The translations under genes and the position numbers were made by a program. A stretch of DNA of 64,000 nucleotides, taken from the NCBI GenBank assembly GCA_029263315.1, contig JAJCXR010000032.1:124001-188000 (forward strand). Reading direction: 5' to 3'. The notes beneath the pieces are model-generated. The model made no database searches. It saw only the letters and a program-made list of their open reading frames with translations, and was not told the origin of the DNA. Source of the stretch: Acidobacteriota bacterium. GTDB lineage: Bacteria > Acidobacteriota > Thermoanaerobaculia > Multivoradales > J023. Shown here piece after piece: positions 9,739 through 17,555 of this stretch; within the stretch, counting starts at the first letter, position 1; each line of letters starts with the position of its first letter.

Positions 9739-9906
9739 CAGCGCGCCTTCTCAGTCATCCATCAGCATTAGATCTTTCGAGATCCAGGATAACCCTTGAT
9801 CTCCAGCCGAGGACGATACCAGGAAGCGCACCGACACGGCGCCTCGGACATGCAACGGCCAGATGACTGGACGACCAGCACGTAGCCTGGGATAACATCC
9901 CGAATC

Positions 9907-10707
9907 GTGACCTCCACGACCCAGACATTCAAGCACTTTCGGCAGTTCAATGGCCAGCAGCCCCCCACTTGGCTGGGAAGCCACTCCTCCCTCACCGCCA
10001 GCGACGCCGCTCGCCATTTTCCGGGCGACAGCCTGCAAAACAAGTTGGTTCGCCAACTCGGCAGCCAACGCCTTCTACCGATCAAAGAGATGCTCGAATG
10101 CGGCGAGCTCTTCGAGCGCGTGCGCCACAAGCTGCGCTCCCCGATCGTCGCCGATCTATGCTCTGGCCACGGTCTCCTAGGCATCCTCTTCGCCATCTTC
10201 GAACGTCGGGTCGAGCGAGTCCTACTCATCGACCGTCGACGCCCGGCCAGCTACCTCAAGCTCATCGACTGCGCCGTCCGAGTCGCCCCTTGGATCGAAA
10301 CCAAAGTCACCTTCCGCGAACAGCGCATTGATCGAGCCGGTCTGTCCCTCCCCGAAGGGACCAGCATCGTCTCCGCCCATGCTTGCGGCAGCCTCACCGA
10401 CCGCTGCCTCGATCTCGCCATCGCCGCCCGGGGCGCCGTCGCGGTCATGCCCTGTTGCTACCCCAAACGGGCCTGCCCCGCCCCACGCTCCCTACAAAAA
10501 GCCCTCGGCCTCGCAACCGCCTTCGACATCGCCCGCACCTACCGCCTCGAAGCCGCTGGCTACACCACCCACTGGGCAACCATCCCCGCCGTCATCACCC
10601 CAATGCACCGAATCCTCGTCGCCCGACCCGGCAACACCGGTGCCAGCCCGTCGAAGAACGACGACCATGGAATCCCCGAAGGCAGACAACTCTCGAAGAC
10701 AATGTAG
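9907..10707 (+). CDS. Class I SAM-dependent methyltransferase domain protein
   Basis: 266 residues. A SAM-binding motif I is visible as VADLCSGHGLLGI (about 81-93), followed by LLIDRRRP as the acidic post-I loop. The later block HACGSLTDRCLDLA and MPCCY resembles the HxCG...CCYH arrangement of the METTL25/Trm13/GSTCD-like methyltransferase group (Methyltransf_32), some members of which modify RNA. Substrate unknown. The last 25 residues are disordered-looking. It is the last chromosomal protein gene before the tRNA used as the integration site, which starts 86 bp downstream. Confidence 0.7.
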   Translation: MTSTTQTFKHFRQFNGQQPPTWLGSHSSLTASDAARHFPGDSLQNKLVRQLGSQRLLPIKEMLECGELFERVRHKLRSPIVADLCSGHGLLGILFAIFERRVERVLLIDRRRPASYLKLIDCAVRVAPWIETKVTFREQRIDRAGLSLPEGTSIVSAHACGSLTDRCLDLAIAARGAVAVMPCCYPKRACPAPRSLQKALGLATAFDIARTYRLEAAGYTTHWATIPAVITPMHRILVARPGNTGASPSKNDDHGIPEGRQLSKTM

Positions 10708-10793
10708 ACTTGTAGTTGCGCCACAGGCAACGATTGCCTAAAATCACGCTTCCTCGCCGGGGCGGGTTCCACCGTCGCCGCCATGCTTTCGAC

Positions 10794-10868
10794 GCCGATG
10801 TAGCTCAGGGGTAGAGCAGCTGATTCGTAATCAGCAGGTCAGCGGTTCAAATCCGCTCATCGGCTCCA
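10794..10868 (+). tRNA. tRNA-Thr (anticodon CGU)
   Basis: The sequence folds as a complete cloverleaf: acceptor stem GCCGATG (10794-10800) with CATCGGC (10858-10864), D arm GCTC/GAGC, anticodon stem GCTGA/TCAGC around the loop TTCGTAA with CGT as anticodon, T arm AGCGG-TTCAAAT-CCGCT, discriminator T and encoded CCA. It reads ACG codons. The 3' part from 10823 on serves as the integration core of the following element, and the integration leaves this copy intact. Confidence 0.96.
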
Positions 10869-10869
10869 T
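10823..10869 (+). other. attL: left attachment site inside tRNA-Thr
   Basis: The 47 bases from the anticodon stem through the CCA of the tRNA are identical to 51,097-51,143. Similarity continues 9 bp further left with two mismatches (10,814-10,822 against 51,088-51,096). This is the standard product of site-specific integration into a tRNA 3' end. Confidence 0.93.
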
Positions 10870-10940
10870 TCGCAAGCCTTTTGTTTTCAGAGACATAGCA
10901 GAGCTAGCCAAGTCGGTCGCAAGGCGCAGAATTGGCCCTA

Positions 10941-10962
10941 TCTGGACTGTTTCTGGACTATT
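10941..10962 (+). promoter_or_regulatory. Putative left integrase arm-type sites
   Basis: Two tandem 11-bp units, TCTGGACTGTT and TCTGGACTATT, abut here. The same 22-bp pair recurs exactly at 50,949-50,970 and a third unit lies at 50,930-50,940, both next to the integrase start. After excision these repeats would flank the attP core on both sides, like the arm sites bound by the N-terminal domain of lambda-type integrases. The remaining 10,869-11,166 spacer shows no gene. Confidence 0.65.
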
Positions 10963-11166
10963 CCGCAACTCCAAGTTGGGTCTGCCGTCTCTCCGGCTCA
11001 CACCGGACCGACACCCCTGCCTCTCCATCCTCGATAGCAAACGGCGCCTCCCTCACCGGCTCTGCAGGTGCCTCGCTGGACTCTCGCTTTGGACCTCTCC
11101 AAGGCGCGATGACGCCTGCTCGATGTTCTCGACGCTTCAATCGGTCTCGACCCTGGAGGCGACCCC

Positions 11167-12531
11167 ATGACCTACGTCAAGATTTCCCAGGAGCTCACCG
11201 ACTCGCCCGCCTTCCGGTCGCTGAGCTGGAACGCCGGCAACCTCTTGCTGCGGCTGTTATGCCATCCGCTGCTCAAATCGTTTGGGGTCATCCGGGCCTC
11301 GCCGGGCAGTCTCGAAGACGACCTCGACGAAGCCCTCGCCAAGGACGAGATCACCCGTTGCCTCGACGAGCTGATGACGGCGGGTTTCCTGGAGTGGGAG
11401 CGGGGCTGCATCGCCTTGCGGCTCGACCTGATGGAAAAGCCGAACCCCAACCAGATCAAACACTGGGGACGCCACCTGGACGAGCAGCGACCTTGCGAGG
11501 TGTTCACCAGGCGCTGCCGTGAGCTGGTCGAGCGAGTGCTGGAACGAGCGCGGGCGGACGCAGGCGGTGGTGCCCAGTGGATCGAGGCGCTACCTGAGCA
11601 GCTGGCGGAATTCATGCCCTCGAAGTCGGCGCAATCACCGGCAGAGCTGTTGGAGTCGAACCCTTCCCGGAACCCTTCCCGGAACCCTTTCGAGAACCCT
11701 TCCCACAAGGGTTGCCAGGACCCTCTCGGCAAGGCTTCTCCCGCTACCCGCGGCTCGTCGGCAGACGTGGGCGAAGACACGGGCGCAGACGTTCATTGGA
11801 ACGAGCTGCTTCCCGAGCAGGTGGCGAACGATGCGACCTCGAACGCCGAGGAACCGCCGGCAGAGGTGGTGGCAACGTGCTCTAGAGGCCTAGAAACAGC
11901 GGCTCTAGGGCCCGAGGCAAAGGGTTCCCGGAACCCTTCCCGGAAGGGTTCCCGAAAGACCCTGAGGAACTCTTCTCTCTCTTCTCTTAGCTCTATTCTC
12001 TCTTCTCAAGAATCGGCGGCAGAGGCGGGCGCGGGCGGCGTCGCTCGACCAGACAATGACAACACCACCGGGCCGCCGCTGGCCGCCCCCGATGTTGGGC
12101 AGCGGCGGCGGGACATGCAGCGCCCTCGCTTCGACCACCTGGCCGCCGCTGTTTTGGGAAGAAAGCGTTTGCGATCTCGAGATCAGAAGATCCTGTCCCA
12201 GCTGCGCCGAGAATTCGGCGACGAAGCCGATGCGGCCGGCGAGTGGGTGCTGGTGCGATACCTGGCCGAAGGCAAAGAGACACCGACCAGCCTGGGACTG
12301 GTGCGCTCGGTGCTCGAGGGGGGTGGGAGAGATTCCGACGTCCTGACCGACGACAGCGTCGAGGACTTCCGATGCTTCCTGGCGGCCAAGCTCGGGCAGG
12401 TCGAGCACCCCTTCGGCGAACGGCTCAGGCGGCTGTTGCCACGGCTGGGAGCACCCGGACTCCAAGGCCTGTCGAAGGGCCTCAACCGCTACCTCCAACA
12501 ACTGCACCTCAGCCAGGAGAAAGCCTCATGA
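11167..12531 (+). CDS. Phage replication-type protein with winged-helix-like N terminus
   Basis: 454 residues from ATG 11167. The N-terminal 130 residues (YVKISQELTDSPAFRSLSW onward) resemble the winged-helix start of phage replication/DnaD-like proteins that test for conserved starts such as 'SxxFRSLS'. The middle (about 155-300) is low complexity, including four tandem NPSR-like tetrapeptides encoded by 12-bp DNA repeats and a Ser-rich stretch. The C-terminal 120 residues are helical and may bind a helicase or loader. Its position as first gene of the early-to-late transcript, and the iteron-like DNA within it, suggest a replication initiator analogous to lambda O. Function is inferred, not shown by a catalytic motif. 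It overlaps the next gene by ATGA. Confidence 0.6.
   Translation: MTYVKISQELTDSPAFRSLSWNAGNLLLRLLCHPLLKSFGVIRASPGSLEDDLDEALAKDEITRCLDELMTAGFLEWERGCIALRLDLMEKPNPNQIKHWGRHLDEQRPCEVFTRRCRELVERVLERARADAGGGAQWIEALPEQLAEFMPSKSAQSPAELLESNPSRNPSRNPFENPSHKGCQDPLGKASPATRGSSADVGEDTGADVHWNELLPEQVANDATSNAEEPPAEVVATCSRGLETAALGPEAKGSRNPSRKGSRKTLRNSSLSSLSSILSSQESAAEAGAGGVARPDNDNTTGPPLAAPDVGQRRRDMQRPRFDHLAAAVLGRKRLRSRDQKILSQLRREFGDEADAAGEWVLVRYLAEGKETPTSLGLVRSVLEGGGRDSDVLTDDSVEDFRCFLAAKLGQVEHPFGERLRRLLPRLGAPGLQGLSKGLNRYLQQLHLSQEKAS
11658..11951. repeat. Iteron-like repeats inside the replication gene (candidate origin)
   Basis: Four direct 12-bp repeats of GAACCCTTCCCG with a fixed 12-bp period start at 11658, 11670, 11682 and 11694 (the last two with one to three changes). 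A second cluster at 11920-11951 holds two nested inverted repeats of the same motif: arms AAGGGTTCC/GGAACCCTT (11920-11938) and GAACCCTTCC/GGAAGGGTTC (11931-11951), each around one central base. Repeats embedded in an initiator gene are a hallmark of lambdoid-type origins. Confidence 0.55.
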
Positions 12532-13469
12532 TCCCCGAATACGGACGCCGCTACGTCGTCACCTCCCCCGGCGGTCGATCCCACCGGGTGCTTTGTCTGG
12601 ATGTCTTGAGGCCGGGCATGCTCCGCCGGTCCATCGCCGGCGAGGCGGTGGCAGCCATCGCAGCGGACCCGCCCTACTGCTCCGGTACCTCCCTGACGGC
12701 CAAGCGCTCCTCGGGGCGGCGCATCAGGACGCCGTACACCGCCTACGAGGGCGACAGCCGCAGCAACGAGGACTTCGTCTGGTGGGCCCGCACCTGGTTG
12801 CTCGAGGCGCTGGAGGTCTCCCAGCCGGAGACTTACTGCTTCCTGTGGACCGACTGGAGCCAGGTGGGCAACGCGGCCCATGCCTTGGGCATCGCGGGAT
12901 GGCTGCGCCGCGGCATGGCCACCTGGGACAAGACCGGGGCGGCACGGCAACCCCATCTCGGCTACATCCGGCACCAGGCCGAATTCTGCCACTGGGGCAC
13001 GGCCGGGCCCTTGCGGCGGGACATGCGGAAGGGCGGTCGTGCGGTGCCAGGCGTTTTCACCTGCAAGGTCGACGCCGCCAAAATCCACCGTCATCAGAAG
13101 CCGGTGGAGGTCTGGGAGTGGCTGCTCGCCGTGCTGGCGGACCGTCCGGGCATCGTCGTCGACCCGTTTGGCGGCTCCCTGTCGGCGCTGCTGGCGGCCG
13201 AACGGCTGGGCCGCTCGTCGGTGACCTTCGAGCGCAGCCCCAAGATCCTCATCTCGTCCTTCGAGCGGCTGGAGAAGCTCGGCTTCCGGATTGGCCCGGC
13301 CACCTGGCACGAGGACCTGCTGTGGCGGGTGGCGGCTGGCGAGCCCATCGCGGTGGCGGCCCGGCTGCTGGGCAAGACTCGGCAGGCGGTCTACAGCCGC
13401 GCCGCCAATGACAACGACTTCGGGGCTCGCTTCCAGGCCGCCAAGCTGGAGGGCGCACAACATGGCTGA
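12528..13469 (+). CDS. Phage DNA methyltransferase (DPPY type) with C-terminal HTH-like segment
   Basis: I start at ATG 12528, which overlaps the upstream stop by ATGA and follows CAGGAGA. The 313-residue product has the catalytic motif IV DPPYCSG near residue 48 and the SAM-binding motif I VDPFGGSLSALLAAERLG near 205, with motif IV before motif I, the beta-class order of N4-cytosine/N6-adenine methyltransferases. The last 50 residues (PIAVAARLLGKTRQAVYSRA) look like a helix-turn-helix. No restriction enzyme gene is adjacent, so it is probably an orphan phage methylase that protects DNA or regulates phage genes. It overlaps the next gene by 8 bp. Confidence 0.85.
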   Translation: MIPEYGRRYVVTSPGGRSHRVLCLDVLRPGMLRRSIAGEAVAAIAADPPYCSGTSLTAKRSSGRRIRTPYTAYEGDSRSNEDFVWWARTWLLEALEVSQPETYCFLWTDWSQVGNAAHALGIAGWLRRGMATWDKTGAARQPHLGYIRHQAEFCHWGTAGPLRRDMRKGGRAVPGVFTCKVDAAKIHRHQKPVEVWEWLLAVLADRPGIVVDPFGGSLSALLAAERLGRSSVTFERSPKILISSFERLEKLGFRIGPATWHEDLLWRVAAGEPIAVAARLLGKTRQAVYSRAANDNDFGARFQAAKLEGAQHG

Positions 13470-13656
13470 GCCCAGACGGCCGGTCAAGCGCTATGAGCCC
13501 ATCCGCCCCGTCCAGCTGACCCTACCCCTGGTGCCCAAGGCCGGGGGCAAGCTGCTGCCCTTCCCTGCTCGGCGACCGGTGGCCGTCGAGGACTGGCTGC
13601 TCCGTGAGTTTCTCCAAGGACGTGAGGAGCAACGGCCCAAGGTGCAACGGCCATGA
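13462..13656 (+). CDS. Small hypothetical phage protein
   Basis: 64 residues, Pro- and Arg-rich N terminus (RRPVKRYEPIRPVQLTLPL), with no recognised domain. Start ATG 13462 lies within the end of the methyltransferase gene, and the stop overlaps the amidase start by ATGA, so translational coupling on both sides supports it as a real gene. A TLPLVPKAGGKLLPFP segment with repeated prolines is the only visible feature. Function unknown. Confidence 0.6.
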   Translation: MAEPRRPVKRYEPIRPVQLTLPLVPKAGGKLLPFPARRPVAVEDWLLREFLQGREEQRPKVQRP

Positions 13657-14204
13657 GGGTCTGCATCGACGCCGGCCACGGTGGCCGCGACCCCGGCGCC
13701 ATCGGCCGACAGCCCTTCGAGCTGGCCGAGAAGGAAGTGACGCTGGCCGTCGCTCTCCTGCTCGAACAGGAGCTGGAGGCCCGGGGACATTGGGCCGTCA
13801 TGACCCGACGCTGCGACCGCAGCTTGTCCCTCAGCGCGCGGGCGGCCTTCGCCAACCGCCTGGGAGCCGAGGTGTTTGTCAGCGTCCACGCCAACGCCGC
13901 GGCGTCGGCCGAGGCCCAGGGCATGGAGGTGTTCCACTTCCCAGGGTCACCGCGAGGGCAGCTGCTGGCGGGCGAGATCCTGCGCAGCCTGCTGCGCCTC
14001 GAGGGCCACCGCGACCGCGGCGTCAAGGAAGCCAACTTCGCGGTCCTGCGCTTGACCCGCATGCCGGCGGTGGTCGTCGAGTGTGAGTTCCTCACCCACC
14101 CCGCCGGCCTGGAATTCCTGGCCGATCCCGAGAGCCAGCGGGCCCTGGCAGAGCGCATCGCCGACGGCATCGAATCTTTCGAGACCCACCTTGGCACCCC
14201 TTGA
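13653..14204 (+). CDS. N-acetylmuramoyl-L-alanine amidase (Amidase_3)
   Basis: 183 residues, the size of a bare Amidase_3 catalytic domain. Seen: IDAGHGGRDPGA at the N terminus with the first zinc His, a conserved Glu in AEKEVTL near residue 30, the second zinc His in VSVHANA near 76, and the catalytic Glu block VVVECEFLTHP near 147. It hydrolyses the amide bond between MurNAc and the peptide stem. It has no signal peptide, so export would need a holin; this is likely the phage endolysin although it lies upstream of the packaging genes rather than at the end of the tail module. Coupled to the preceding small gene. Confidence 0.9.
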   Translation: MRVCIDAGHGGRDPGAIGRQPFELAEKEVTLAVALLLEQELEARGHWAVMTRRCDRSLSLSARAAFANRLGAEVFVSVHANAAASAEAQGMEVFHFPGSPRGQLLAGEILRSLLRLEGHRDRGVKEANFAVLRLTRMPAVVVECEFLTHPAGLEFLADPESQRALAERIADGIESFETHLGTP

Positions 14205-14235
14205 CGCCCGAGGGTTCTAGCCTCCGAGCCGTGCA

Positions 14236-14568
14236 ATGCCAACTCGACCCCAGCGCCCCCGCGCCACACCCACCCGCAACGACCGGTCGCCGTCCGCCCG
14301 CGGCCGGTCGTCGGACTTCTACCGCTCCCTTGCCTGGCGGCGCTTCCGCCGTCGCTACCTGGCCGAGCACCCCCTGTGCGTCGACTGCCTCGACGAAGGC
14401 GTCGAGACCCTGGCCACCCAGCTCGACCACCTGCAGCCTGTCGTCGACCGTCCCGACCTCGCCCTCGACCCGTCCAACGTCGCCGCCCGCTGCGCCACCC
14501 ACCACTCCCGTCGCACGGTGCGAGAGCACGGTGGCTTCGGGCGGCGGCGACGGGGGGAGGGGGGTTGA
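14236..14568 (+). CDS. HNH endonuclease
   Basis: 110 residues with a basic N terminus, then FYRSLAWRRFRRRYLAEHPLCVDC, the QLDHL core of the HNH fold near residues 67-71, and DPSNVAARCATHHSRRT with the final metal-binding His. The Cys pairs CVDC and C..HH probably bind a structural zinc. Small HNH nucleases next to terminase genes are known to be needed for cos-site cleavage and packaging in HK97-type phages, which fits the position directly upstream of the terminase pair. The C terminus is a short Gly/Arg tail. Confidence 0.9.
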   Translation: MPTRPQRPRATPTRNDRSPSARGRSSDFYRSLAWRRFRRRYLAEHPLCVDCLDEGVETLATQLDHLQPVVDRPDLALDPSNVAARCATHHSRRTVREHGGFGRRRRGEGG

Positions 14569-14661
14569 AATCTCTGGAGGCCCTGGGAGGGCCAACCGCG
14601 GTGGGGCTTTCCTCGCGATCGCGGGAAAAACCGTCAAACAAAAAATTCGACCGCTGGGTCG

Positions 14662-14994
14662 GTGGGTTTCGCGGTGAGCGAAGAGACGCCCAAACCCGCC
14701 CGGGGACTGAGTCCAAGGGCCCGCGGCATCTGGACGCGCATCGTCGATTCCTGGGACATCGAGGCCGCCGGAGAGCATCATTTTGCCCTCCTAACGGAGG
14801 CTTTACGGTCCTTAGACCGGGCAGAAGAGGCCCGAAAGTACCTCGATACCCACGGTTTGACCTTCGACGACCGCTTCCAGCAGCCCAAGGAACGACCCCA
14901 GGTGGCCATCGAACACCGCCACCGCAACCTCTTTCGTCTGCTCATCCGCGACCTCGAGCTGGACTTCGACCCCGAGGACGACGGGGGCGCGTGA
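14662..14994 (+). CDS. Terminase small subunit (P27-like family)
   Basis: 110 residues if GTG 14662 is used; a second in-frame GTG at 14674 is equally possible. The sequence GLSPRARGIWTRIVDSW, the helical run around LTEALRSLDRAEEARKYLD and the block PHV-like RFQQPKERPQVAIEHRHRN match the phage P27 small terminase pattern. It recognises phage DNA and hands it to the large subunit. It is followed 3 bp later by the large subunit. The C-terminal acidic tail (DLELDFDPEDDGGA) is typical. Confidence 0.8.
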   Translation: MGFAVSEETPKPARGLSPRARGIWTRIVDSWDIEAAGEHHFALLTEALRSLDRAEEARKYLDTHGLTFDDRFQQPKERPQVAIEHRHRNLFRLLIRDLELDFDPEDDGGA

Positions 14995-14997
14995 TGC

Positions 14998-16194
14998 ATG
15001 CCGCGCCATCGCAAAACCAGGGGGCCCCGCCGAAAACGACCCGACAGCGTCCAGCTCTCGCCCGTGCAGCGGGAGGAGCTGCTGACCGGGCTGGCCTATC
15101 CCGCCCTCGGCCAGGGCTTCGACTCCGATGCCCAACGCCGCCAGGCCTGGCAACGCCACCGCGACGAGCTCCTCACCTACTGGACCACCCCGGCCGACCC
15201 CGACGCCCCCCGCGGCGATCTCGGCAGCCCACGGCCCGGCGGGCCCGGTTTGCGGCCCTGGGGCTGGTGGCGCTATGACGCCCCCGAGCCCCGCCGACTG
15301 GTCGCCGGCATTGGCGAGTCCGTCGACGGCTCCCCCGCCGCTTTCGGCATCCCCAGCCGCTGGCGCCAGCTCGACGGCGACGACCCACCGCGCTACGAGA
15401 GTGAGCGCGACTACCTCCAGCGGTGCAACCTGGTGGAACCCTGCGACGACCCCAGCCGCGGCTCAACGACGCCGCCCCAGTTGTGGAACGCGCCCCCCGG
15501 CGGCGTCTCCCTCGACTACGCCCGCCAGGTGCTCGACGGCACGCCGTCCATGGGCCGGCGCATCCGCCAGGCCTGCCGGCGCCACCTCGACGACCTGCGC
15601 CACGGCCACCAGCGCGGCCTCAGCTGGTGCGACACCCGCGCCAGGCACTTTCACCGCTGGTTCGACTTCCTCACCCTCACCTCGGCTGAATGGGCCGGGC
15701 GCCCCTGTGAGCTCCAGACCTGGCAAGCCTTCGGCATCGAGCTGCTGGGGGGCTGGCGCGACGCCGAGGGCTACCGTCGGTTCCGCACCGCCTTCTGGTT
15801 CGTCGCCCGCAAGGCCGGCAAGTCGACGCTGGTGGGGGGCGTCGGCAACTATTTGCTGGTGGCCGACGGTGAGCCCGCCGCCCAGGTCTACGCCGCCGCC
15901 ATCGACAAGGCGCAAGCCCGCATCGTCTACGAAGAGGCCGAGGCCTTCGTGCTCGAGCAACCGCACCTGGCCAAGATCATCGAGACCCGCCGCGACCACA
16001 TGCGCCACGGTCGCAGCCGCTTCCGTCCCCTGCCCCGCGGCGCCAAGAAATTCCACGGCTTCTCACCCCACGGCGGCCTCATCGATGAGCTGCATGTCCA
16101 CCCCGACGACGAGGTGGTCTCCGTGCTGCGCACCGGCACCGGGGCCCGCCGCCAGCCGTTGCTCTTCATCATCACCACCGCCGGGGACTCCTAG
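14998..16194 (+). CDS. Terminase large subunit, N-terminal ATPase part (interrupted)
   Basis: 398 residues carrying the packaging ATPase: Walker A VARKAGKSTL near residue 271, Walker B GLIDELH near 361, and the coupling motif FIITTAGDS at the very end. TAG at 16192-16194 stops the frame exactly after the coupling motif; six sense codons later a TAA follows (16216-16218), and then the same frame stays open to 17181 and encodes the nuclease domain. Both stops occupy positions where homologues would be expected to carry an aromatic residue, and each is one base from a Tyr codon. Either the gene is broken, or the halves act as separate subunits, or the stops are read through or are sequence errors. 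About 120 extra residues precede the ATPase core. Confidence 0.88.
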   Translation: MPRHRKTRGPRRKRPDSVQLSPVQREELLTGLAYPALGQGFDSDAQRRQAWQRHRDELLTYWTTPADPDAPRGDLGSPRPGGPGLRPWGWWRYDAPEPRRLVAGIGESVDGSPAAFGIPSRWRQLDGDDPPRYESERDYLQRCNLVEPCDDPSRGSTTPPQLWNAPPGGVSLDYARQVLDGTPSMGRRIRQACRRHLDDLRHGHQRGLSWCDTRARHFHRWFDFLTLTSAEWAGRPCELQTWQAFGIELLGGWRDAEGYRRFRTAFWFVARKAGKSTLVGGVGNYLLVADGEPAAQVYAAAIDKAQARIVYEEAEAFVLEQPHLAKIIETRRDHMRHGRSRFRPLPRGAKKFHGFSPHGGLIDELHVHPDDEVVSVLRTGTGARRQPLLFIITTAGDS

Positions 16195-16233
16195 GAATCC
16201 CCCGCCTTTGAGGAGTAATCCCACGCGGGAAAG

Positions 16234-17181
16234 GTGCTCGACGGCGCCGTCGACGACGACCAGTACTTCCCGCTGGTCTTCGAGATCGACGACGAGGACG
16301 GCTGGAAGGATCCCGAGCAGTGGATCCAGGCCAACCCCGGCGTCGGCATCAGCCCGAAGCGTGACTACCTGGCCGCCATCGTCCGCGAGTGCGAGAACCG
16401 CCCCTCCAAGCGCGCCGACAACCTGCGCTACCAGCTCAATTACTGGATCATCGGCGGGGCGTCCACCTGGTTACCCTACGACCGATGGAAGCGCTGCCAC
16501 CGCGGCGTCGGCGACTTGGAGCTGCGCCAGCAGCTGCTCGGCGAAGAATGCTACGGCGGGCTCGACCTGGCGGCGGTCAGCGACTTCGCCGCCTTTGCAC
16601 TGTTCTTCCCGGGGCGCAACGTCCTGCTGGTGTGGCATTGGACCCCCGGCGATGGTCTGGACGAACGCTCGAAGAAAGACCGCGCCCCCCTCGACCGCTG
16701 GGCCAAGGCGGGATGGATCGACGCCACCCCCGGCCGCACCGTCGACTTCGACAAGGTGCGCGAAACCATCCTCGAGCAGCGCCGGCTTTACCGTCTCGTC
16801 GAGGTGGGTTTCGACGAATGGAACGCCCTCCAGATCACCGGTCAGCTGCGCGACGCCGGGCTCCCCTGCGAGAAGGTGGGGCGCGGCTCCGCCGGCATGT
16901 CCGGCCCCAGCCAGTACCTCGAAAAGCTGGTGCTCGAAGAGGCCCTCGAGCATGGCGACAACCCCGTGCTCAACTGGCAGGCGAGCCACTGCGAGGTCAA
17001 ACGCGACGGCGACGACATCCGCCCGCACAAACCCCAAAAAGAATCGGCGCGCCGCAAGGTCGACGGCCTGGTCGCCAGCGTCATGGCCATGGCGCGCTGG
17101 CTCAAGACCGGAGCGGACCGCAAGGATTCCGTCTACAACCGGCGACACCGGGAGGGCAAATGGCGATCGGTGGTGATTTGA
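16234..17181 (+). CDS. Terminase large subunit, C-terminal nuclease part
   Basis: In the same frame as the upstream ATPase part. If translated on its own it would start at GTG 16234, with GGGAAAG directly upstream. The 315-residue product contains the RNase H-like nuclease domain: first acidic strand CYGGLDLAAVSDF near residue 108, middle acidic region VEVGFDEWN near 191 and a late conserved RRKVDGLVASVMAMA near 284. It cuts concatemeric phage DNA at initiation and termination of packaging. It overlaps the following small gene by 22 bp. Confidence 0.85.
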   Translation: MLDGAVDDDQYFPLVFEIDDEDGWKDPEQWIQANPGVGISPKRDYLAAIVRECENRPSKRADNLRYQLNYWIIGGASTWLPYDRWKRCHRGVGDLELRQQLLGEECYGGLDLAAVSDFAAFALFFPGRNVLLVWHWTPGDGLDERSKKDRAPLDRWAKAGWIDATPGRTVDFDKVRETILEQRRLYRLVEVGFDEWNALQITGQLRDAGLPCEKVGRGSAGMSGPSQYLEKLVLEEALEHGDNPVLNWQASHCEVKRDGDDIRPHKPQKESARRKVDGLVASVMAMARWLKTGADRKDSVYNRRHREGKWRSVVI

Positions 17182-17555
17182 AGCAGGCCCGCCGGGTGCA
17201 GCTCAAAGCCCTGCAACGGGCACGGATGCGGGCGCAAACCCAGGCCCTCGAGTCCCTGGCCGAGGGGGACACCGGGACCTTCGCCCAGCGTCTCGTCGCC
17301 TATCGCGGCTTGGTGGAACGGGAGAAAGATCTACAGACCGCTGCCCGCGGGCTCGGCTGGCTCGGACGCGCCGAGCGGCTCTGGGGCTTCGGCCTGCGCG
17401 AGCTCCACTACTACGCGGGACTGGTTCTGCTGGCCCTCGCCGCCGCCTGGCTACATCCGGCCCTCGGCCTGGCGGTGCTCGGCGTCGGTGCCTTGGCGAC
17501 CCTGCGTCGATCCAAGCCAACCACCACCACCACCGAACCGAAGGGGACCCGCTGA
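17160..17555 (+). CDS. Small membrane protein between terminase and portal
   Basis: 131 residues from ATG 17160. The N-terminal 80 residues are charged and helical. Two hydrophobic segments follow (about 82-98, YYAGLVLLALAAAWLHP, and 100-113), then a basic Thr-rich tail (RRSKPTTTTTEPKG). It overlaps the terminase end and its stop overlaps the portal start. Such a protein could be a holin-type membrane protein, but the position is unusual for one and I make no firm call. Confidence 0.6.
   Translation: MAIGGDLKQARRVQLKALQRARMRAQTQALESLAEGDTGTFAQRLVAYRGLVEREKDLQTAARGLGWLGRAERLWGFGLRELHYYAGLVLLALAAAWLHPALGLAVLGVGALATLRRSKPTTTTTEPKGTR

Noticed and set aside
12489-13487. 332-codon minus-strand frame opposite the methyltransferase
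   Set aside because: Antisense shadow of a gene with catalytic motifs; no ribosome site or family pattern.
13484-14716. 410-codon minus-strand frame across amidase and HNH genes
   Set aside because: Spans several real genes on the other strand and is Arg/Ser/Gly-rich.
15128-17176. 682-codon frame overlapping both terminase parts
   Set aside because: Composition is only Pro, Ser, Ala, Arg and Thr, as produced by reading high-G+C DNA in the wrong phase; the terminase motifs are in the other frame.
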